The position numbers and the translations under genes were made by a program. The notes under the pieces are model-generated. The model was not told the origin of the DNA. It worked only from the letters and a program-made list of their open reading frames with translations, and ran no database searches. Shown here in pieces: positions 58,575 to 64,000 of a stretch of 64,000 nt of DNA (its first letter is position 1; every line of letters starts with the position of its first letter). The stretch comes from Phyto melanocephala (Eukaryota; Arthropoda; Insecta; Diptera; Rhinophoridae). The stretch covers positions 80,886,997 to 80,950,996 of the forward strand of contig OW799234.1 of the NCBI GenBank assembly GCA_941918925.1, read 5' to 3'.

Positions 58575-58722
58575 TATAAAGAAAGCGATACATATTTTAT
58601 TGAAAAAAGATTATTCCATAGCGATTAACAAAATAATAAATATTGTGCTTTAAATGTACACAAAATTGGTGGTGGGTATAAAAGATTCGGCACAGCCGAA
58701 TATAGGGCTCTTACTTGTTAAC

Positions 58723-58944
58723 TATTGTTTTCGGTTCTAAAGTAATTTTCAAAAGCATTTAGAGTATTGCCAGATATTTTTCTAGCATCCGTCGTTGACT
58801 GGGGAAAGATGGCTAAGAAAATTTAAGTAAAATAGTCTAGTTGAAATAGTTCTTTATATACAAACTGAACTCAAGCTCGCATATTTATAAGGAAAACATA
58901 TTGATAAAGATAAATGAGAGATATATTGTTGTTATGCTCCATAT
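58723..58944. other. Short spacer
   Basis: No feature recognised. Confidence 0.4.
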
Positions 58945-59130
58945 TTTTATACTTTCACATTAGAGTGTAAGTTTGTCATTCTGTTTCTTGCTTTCAACAA
59001 TATTCCTTTGATACTCATAACATATAAAAATATAAATATAAATATTTTAAATTGATTTAGCTAAGTCCATCTATCCGTCTGTCCGTATGTGTAGGTTCTG
59101 AAGCCCCAAGGTATAATTCAGACTACCATA
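58945..59130 (-). mobile_element. DINE-related 3' fragment
   Basis: TTTTTATACTTTCACATTAG, GTTTGTCATTCTGTTT, and GATTTAGCTAAGTCCATC.. CCGTCTGTCCGTATG follow the order of the inverted DINE 3' end and (GTCY)n tract. Diverged and truncated. Confidence 0.6.
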
Positions 59131-59202
59131 TGTCATCAATTTATTAGAATCAAGAGTTTTGCTGTTAAACATCTGTTATGTAGGCACATCACTAGCTGAG
59201 AA

Positions 59203-59502
59203 ATGAGTGAAATAACACTATTGCCTCTGTTTTTTACCCAAATAAAGTCATATTTTGCAGCTCCTATGGAACTTCTTGATACGTTTGCTATGTATGTTAA
59301 ATGTGTACCTTTGGCTACATTTACAGAAAATCTTGGTTCATGGGTCAATTATCTATATCGACGAAAACAAATTTTAATTAAAAATTCACAACAATTGAAA
59401 AACACATGCATTTTGTTTTGGTATATTTGCCGGCATTTGTCACACAATTTTTTTATTTTCTTCTTTAATTATAATAATTTAAAAAAAAAAACTTTAGAGT
59501 AA
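59203..59502 (+). CDS. Unrecognised 99-residue open frame
   Basis: Opens MSEITLLPLFFTQIKSYF. It includes a more balanced stretch (APMELLDTFAMYVKCVPLAT, then ENLGSWVNYLYRR) and ends in a Phe/Asn/Lys-rich tail that looks like AT-rich noncoding DNA. TTTTGCAG just before APMELL could be a 3' splice site, making 59261 onward an exon. No domain or family is recognised and no partner exon is seen. A chance frame is at least as likely. Confidence 0.2.
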   Translation: MSEITLLPLFFTQIKSYFAAPMELLDTFAMYVKCVPLATFTENLGSWVNYLYRRKQILIKNSQQLKNTCILFWYICRHLSHNFFIFFFNYNNLKKKTLE

Positions 59503-60239
59503 ACACTTTTTATTCATTATTTTGTATTTTTTAAAACGTTTTAAAGCAACTGAAACGGCCAATTATTAAATTTTATTTTTTTTAATTTGCAAAAAACCGA
59601 CAGACTTTTAAAAAAAGTTGGTAACGCTTATAGATTGTACATAAAAAACAGTCAGCTGATTGGATACGAGTACTTTATGGATATGCCTTGATAGGTAGTT
59701 AAAGTTTTGTTAGCTTTATGATGATTTTTGTAATGTCCAGTATTGCCAGAATAGGTCAAAATTGTTAAAAAGCATTTAGATAATACTTTTTTAATACTTT
59801 AGAATGTATCGATTTATTTTCGAATTATTCAAAAACAATTGTTACGGATAAAGTTATGTAAATCATATGAATGTGATTAAATGTAATTGTGCTTGGTTGC
59901 TAAGAAGAAATTGTGTAAGTAGCGTGTCTGTGTTTTTTAAAGTCTTAGCTAAATATAAAAGTCCATTGAATAATATATAAAAATTAAAGCTTTTAACATG
60001 CTTAATTTAATGCCGCACGTGCCATTCTTCTTCAACATTTAATTAAAATCTAGCTTCGGAAACATCAATCAAACTTCTCTAATGCCTTAAACACATTAAC
60101 GACAGTGGCTACAAATGACTTTACCTGCATCTGGCTGCAGTGATTGCCGTACAGTCAGTTATTTATGCATAAATTCTTACATTGAAAAAAAAAAGTAAAA
60201 CAAATCAGTTTGTTTTCTTAAAACCTCTTGATTGTTAAT
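59503..60239. other. AT-rich interval without recognisable gene
   Basis: No feature recognised. Confidence 0.4.
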
Positions 60240-62208
60240 TAGGGTGATCGATTCGGTTTTACAACCGGTGGAAAACCCGGTTTTTTACTCTTTCAGCTGG
60301 CGGTTTTTTCCAAATGTTAATGTTAATGTCGAATTCACCGGTTTTTTTACTCACAGAAACCGGTTTTTTTCATTCTTAGTTTTATGTTCATTTATCTTTG
60401 TAACCAAACGTACCATCTATATATATAAAAGTGAAACTCTGTGTGTGTGTGTTAGCTATAGACTCCGAAACTGTAAAACCGATAGGGCTCAAACTTTGGT
60501 AAGTTGTTGTACACATACCAGGGAGTGTTTATGGGTGAAAAAAGTGGGCGGGGTCACGCCCATAAAAAATTAGTTATCAGTTTTAGCTACTTGCACTTGA
60601 CCGATTTTTCTGAAACTTTGCACAAATATCAAGCTGTCATGACTAAAAAATTTCGTGATAAGAAAAGTGGGCGGGGCCACGCCCCTAAAAAAGTTTAAAT
60701 TTTGAGCTACTTGCACTGGACCGATTTTTCTGAAACTTTGCACACATATTAAGCTGCCATGACTTTATAATTCCGTGATTAAAAAAGTGGGCGGGCCACG
60801 CCCATAAAAAAACTAGTTATCAGTTTTAGCTACTTGCACTGGACCGAATTTTCTGAAACGTTGCAAACATACTGAGCTGTCATGACTTTACACTTTCTTT
60901 GTTAGTAAAGTAGGCAGTGCCACGCCCATTAAAAAAAGGTATCATTTTGAGGTACTTGCACTGGACCGATTTTTCTGAAACTTTGCACACTTATTGAGCT
61001 GTCGTTACTATACAGTTTCGTAATTAGAAAAGTGGGCAGTGCCACGCTTATAAAGAAAAAGTTATTGTTTTTAGCTTTGCACTTGATGTTCGATTAAAAT
61101 TTAGAATGCGATTAAAATTCATGAAGGGGCGTAGCAACGCGCGCCGGGGTTTTCTAGTATACTATATTTATTACTCAAAAAATTTCGAAAAATCAGAAAA
61201 TTTAATTAAATAATCTTCGATATATTGTAAGAAACTTATTTGTTTTTTCAAAACCAAATGTAAAATAAGAAAGATAATTAGGCTTAAATATTATTTATTT
61301 TTAATGGAAAGCAGTTATTTTATACGTTGTTGAGCTTTTAATTTGCTGCGATAATCAACTTTTCAGTTAAGTTTTTTGACAAAATTATTGTACTTTGCAA
61401 TACTTTTTGATCTCATTTTCGAATTTCATAATATTTTGCCTTTAGGAAATCTAGCGACTTGTAATAAAGACTACCTACCCATAGCTTAACTAATATATCT
61501 GTTAACATATAACTTGTATACTAAACTAGTTTGGCACACAAAGGATCCTTATTACATCTTGCCTATTAATTTGACTACCGTGATCAGTGAAGTGACTCTT
61601 TTATATTTTTCATTATTAAAACCTCCTTGTAACAAAACAGTTTTTTTTTATATGGCAGTACCAGAGCAAATACCGGTTACTTTTAAAAAATTAATTTAGT
61701 TCTTAAAAAATGCAGTGGCAACAATGTATATTTATACATTTTATTTACAAAACGAAATAAAATTTTTAATGATAAAAATTCGAAGTAGAAAAAAAATATA
61801 AGTCACAATTTAGTTGCCATATTTTGTTTCATGTTAAGAAACAGTGTCGTTTTTAAATTTAATAACCTAAACTTAAAAGTTCAAGGTGATTGAAGCATAA
61901 ACTTATCTTTTCGATCACTTTTAGGTAAAGTGTCTGCCCTTTAACATCTTTATTTTATATAACGGCATTTTATATTAATGCCATTAAATGTGTGTCAAAT
62001 TAAAATGCAATTAAACCATAAAACAAACTAGTTTATACCTGTATATGTATCTCTGTCATGGGTATAAGAAAAAATTATATTTTTTGTTTTCAACCGGTTA
62101 ACCGGCTTTTTTTAAATTTTCAAAAGAGCAACCGGTTTTTTTTTAATTCTAAATTTCAAACTATTTGAAAACCGGTTTCTTAAAAATGACGAATAATCTA
62201 TCACCCTA
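60240..62208. mobile_element. hAT-like nonautonomous element with AACCGGTT arrays, split by a Helitron
   Basis: Ends TAGGGTGATCGATT and the mirrored AATCTATCACCCTA. Exact 8-base duplication TTGTTAAT at 60232-60239 and 62209-62216. ACCGGTTTTT-type words occur about five times in the first 130 bp and four times in the last 120 bp. No transposase. A Helitron is inserted at 60416-61157. Confidence 0.85.
60416..61157 (+). mobile_element. Helitron-like element with internal tandem repeats (copy 3)
   Basis: A|TCTATATATATAAAAGTG ... GGGGCGTAGCAACGCGCGCC, TTTTCTAG|T. It is the same family as 17074 and 21027 but on the plus strand. (TG)n lies near the 5' end. Units of about 120 bp each contain GTGGGCGGGGCCACGCCC-type palindromes, CTTGCACTGGACCGATTTTT and TCTGAAACTTTGCACA. 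Noncoding. It sits 176 bp inside the hAT element and so postdates it. Confidence 0.85.
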
Positions 62209-62844
62209 TTGTTAATACACTTATGTAATATTAATAATTTGTGACGTTGTATTTTATTAAATTGGCAGAATTAAATCCGAGTATTGTCTTTAATGAAAAG
62301 AGACAGATAGTGGTGATGTAGCAACTGTAGTAATAAATCTGTAATTTATAAACTTTAAGTTAAAATGCAAAAACGTAGAAGAAAAGATTATAGAGAAACT
62401 GAGCTTTTAGAATTTGTAACTATGAATCACTCTATTTTAATACAGGGTCCCTTTAAGAGCGTTTAAGTTAACCACCTCAAAACTTAAAACGGTATTAAAT
62501 AGTACCTGTTACATTTAAAATTATTAGCGAGTTTTTTCTAGGCAAGAAGCACATTAGCATTGTAGGATGCTTACTTTAAGGTTTTTAGCAAATTTGGTTT
62601 TAAGAGAGAACAAAAGAGAGAGAGGGAGAGAGAGAGAAAAGAATAAACAATACAAAAATTTATAACGCTTCCAAGTTTACACTTTAGCTCAATAATACAG
62701 CTTTTTCATTTATAATTTTTGATGTTTTTTAAGTTTTTTCTTTGAGGTGTTTTTATTTTGTTATTTCCAACAAGAGGTTTCAATTTGATATGTAAAAGGA
62801 TTATTTAATTGTAAACAGGAGGATATGCCATTAATAATTGAAAA
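62209..62844. other. AT-rich interval without recognisable gene
   Basis: No gene. Contains a GA-rich microsatellite at 62615-62638. Confidence 0.4.
62615..62638. repeat. (GA)n microsatellite
   Basis: AGAGAGAGAGGGAGAGAGAG, interrupted once by GG. Confidence 0.85.
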
Positions 62845-63045
62845 CAATTTTAAAAAAATGGCTGCCATGGCTATACTTGCAAGTCCATATTCTTTTCATG
62901 CAATTTTCCGTCACTAATTCGAACATATTCCCCTGTATATGCTCGATAACATCACGATTTCTACCTTGAGGGTCTCAAATCAATGACGGTATGGTAAAAG
63001 GCTAATGGAGTTCAACCACAAGATCTTGGTGAAAAACCATTTTAT
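62845..63045 (-). pseudogene. Tc1/mariner-superfamily transposase C-terminal relic
   Basis: One minus-strand frame reads RNRDVIEHIQGNMFELVTEN, then CMKRIWTCKYSHGSHFF. This resembles the C-terminal tail of DFFLWG-type transposases (I..IP..M...V.ENW..R...C..S.GGHL). Upstream a different frame gives FSPRSCG, a possible trace of PPRSCD. No ends or catalytic blocks remain. Weak but ordered similarity. Confidence 0.45.
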
Positions 63046-63825
63046 TAAAAATATTTTATTAAAAAATTTAATATTATTTAATATATACCTAAGAAACAGA
63101 GGCTTCGCCCTGAGGCCACACATTTAATGTACCGCATTCTAGTTAATAACACATATTACTTGTAAAGTTCACTCGAATTGCCAGTTATGTCGTAGGCTGC
63201 ACCCAACTATTTAGTTAATTTTATTTCTTAAGACGCTGTCTTCTAGAAATTTATTTACATACTTATTTATTAAACTATTAATTTATTGCCTTTGAATATT
63301 AGTTCAACGAAATGACAACTTATTTACATTAATATACGAAAAATACACGAAAATCTTATTACAATTATTTGCGAAAGAATATTTGAATAATCAGACACGT
63401 GGAAAAACGAAAATTTATTAAAAACATTGCAATCGGCTGTTTTACATCACCATCAAGTTGACTCACGACTTGATTGAAAAAGTTCTAATCGAGACGGTTT
63501 CAAGTTCAAAAAGTGTAAGTGTATTTGTAAAAATATGTTCTAACTTGAAAGGCCAAACTTGAACATGTGGCCGATAAGTTAGAGCTAATTTTAAAACAAT
63601 AAAAAATCAATTATTCAGACATTATTTCTATATACCTACAGTATGGAAATTTTTTAAAAAAATATTTCAATTTGAAAACTAAATAAAAAAGTCACATGAA
63701 CTTTTAATTAAAACTTATAAATGCACATTTATGGGGAACACATAATCTGAGTCAAACGAACTGATTTTATGAAATAAATAAAAATTTTCATACTTAGAGG
63801 ACAATTTTGGTTGAAAAACAAGTTA
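63046..63825. other. AT-rich interval without recognisable gene
   Basis: No gene. ATCAAGT..ACTTGAT at about 63452-63474 is a short hairpin. Confidence 0.4.
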
Positions 63826-64000
63826 AGGAGCTAATACACGGCATGTTTTTTACATCTGACTTGTCAAATTCTCCATTGCTAATACAAACATGTCGTGTGT
63901 TACCTTTAAAACCTTACTTTTGTAAAAAAAACATGTGTTAAGACATCTGACAAAATTTTAATTAGAGTGCGCTCTATTTTCTTCTGTCAAAACATGTGAC
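63826..64000. mobile_element. MITE with ATACACGGCATGT ends, copy 2 (cut by window end)
   Basis: TA at 63824-63825, then AAGGAGCTAATACACGGCAT and an interior matching the reverse complement of the copy at 3448-3716 (CAAACATGTCGTGTGTTACC, TTCTTCTGTCAAAACATGTG). The far end lies beyond 64000. Relative to copy 1 it carries an extra 20-30 bp before the TTTTCTTC block. Confidence 0.78.

Larger units (their letters stand above)
56313..58722 (-). mobile_element. DINE-1-like element, family A, copy A5, composite with a Tc1/mariner element
   Basis: The longest copy, both ends present. The plus strand starts TTATACCCGCCACCAAAAAA and ends GCACAGCCGAATATAGGGC..CTTACTTGTT. It contains the long (GTCY)n tract, three 288-bp core units and, at 57959-58574, the same Tc1/mariner-derived passenger as A4, at the same base. 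Noncoding. Confidence 0.9.

Overview
The window looks like a transposon-dense, AT-rich stretch of a cyclorrhaphan fly genome, possibly a calyptrate such as a blow fly or house-fly relative. The group follows from the repeats: DINE-1/INE-1-type (Helentron-related) elements with a CAAGTAAGAG 5' start, a TTCGGC..GCCGAA hairpin and (GTCY)n tracts; Tc1/mariner transposases of the fly 'DFFLWG' type; piggyBac, hAT, Helitron, a tRNA-derived SINE and two LINE relics. The species level is inference. No complete host gene is visible. There are no bacterial operons, CRISPR arrays or rRNA genes, and the only tRNA-like sequence is the SINE head.

By adding up the intervals listed here, roughly 45% of the window is recognisable mobile DNA. 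Two DINE families dominate. Family A has five copies, at 1043, 7152, 18785, 42353 and 56313. Its core carries 288-bp tandem units rich in CACGCCCAC. Family B has eight copies, at 4800, 11491, 14671, 16745, 27825, 28953, 34897 and 49166. Its core is a long A/T tract followed by a GC-richer 3' module. The families share both ends but not their cores.

Into this background are set three nonautonomous hAT elements with 8-bp target duplications (44653, 53662, 60240). Five Helitrons carry A|TC...CTAG|T-type borders (10069, 17074, 21027, 44822, 60416), and three of them sit inside other elements. There are about a dozen Tc1/mariner-superfamily copies, all defective and most with the catalytic core deleted. 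Other pieces are a piggyBac relic (26120), a Tc1 relic (19870), LINE relics (34065 reverse-transcriptase C-terminus; 38760 RNase H), a SINE (7176) and several MITEs.

Host coding sequence is limited to candidates. 2550-2644 reads as a terminal exon: a 3' splice site, 30 codons, then a stop, with higher GC than its surroundings. 46237-46431 is a small two-exon reading frame with good splice sites that breaks up after the splice. 59203-59502 is an unrecognised open frame. The rest is AT-rich intergenic or intronic DNA.

The most informative structure is a nested composite. Two family A copies (42353, 56313) carry the same deleted Tc1/mariner element at the same base, while the copy at 1043 keeps the empty site with a single TA. 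This suggests that the DINE spread with its passenger. Other unusual items are an inverted core in the DINE-B copy at 27825, a perfect 26-bp hairpin in the copy at 11491, a 49-bp-arm fold-back element at 31738, and motif arrays at the hAT ends.
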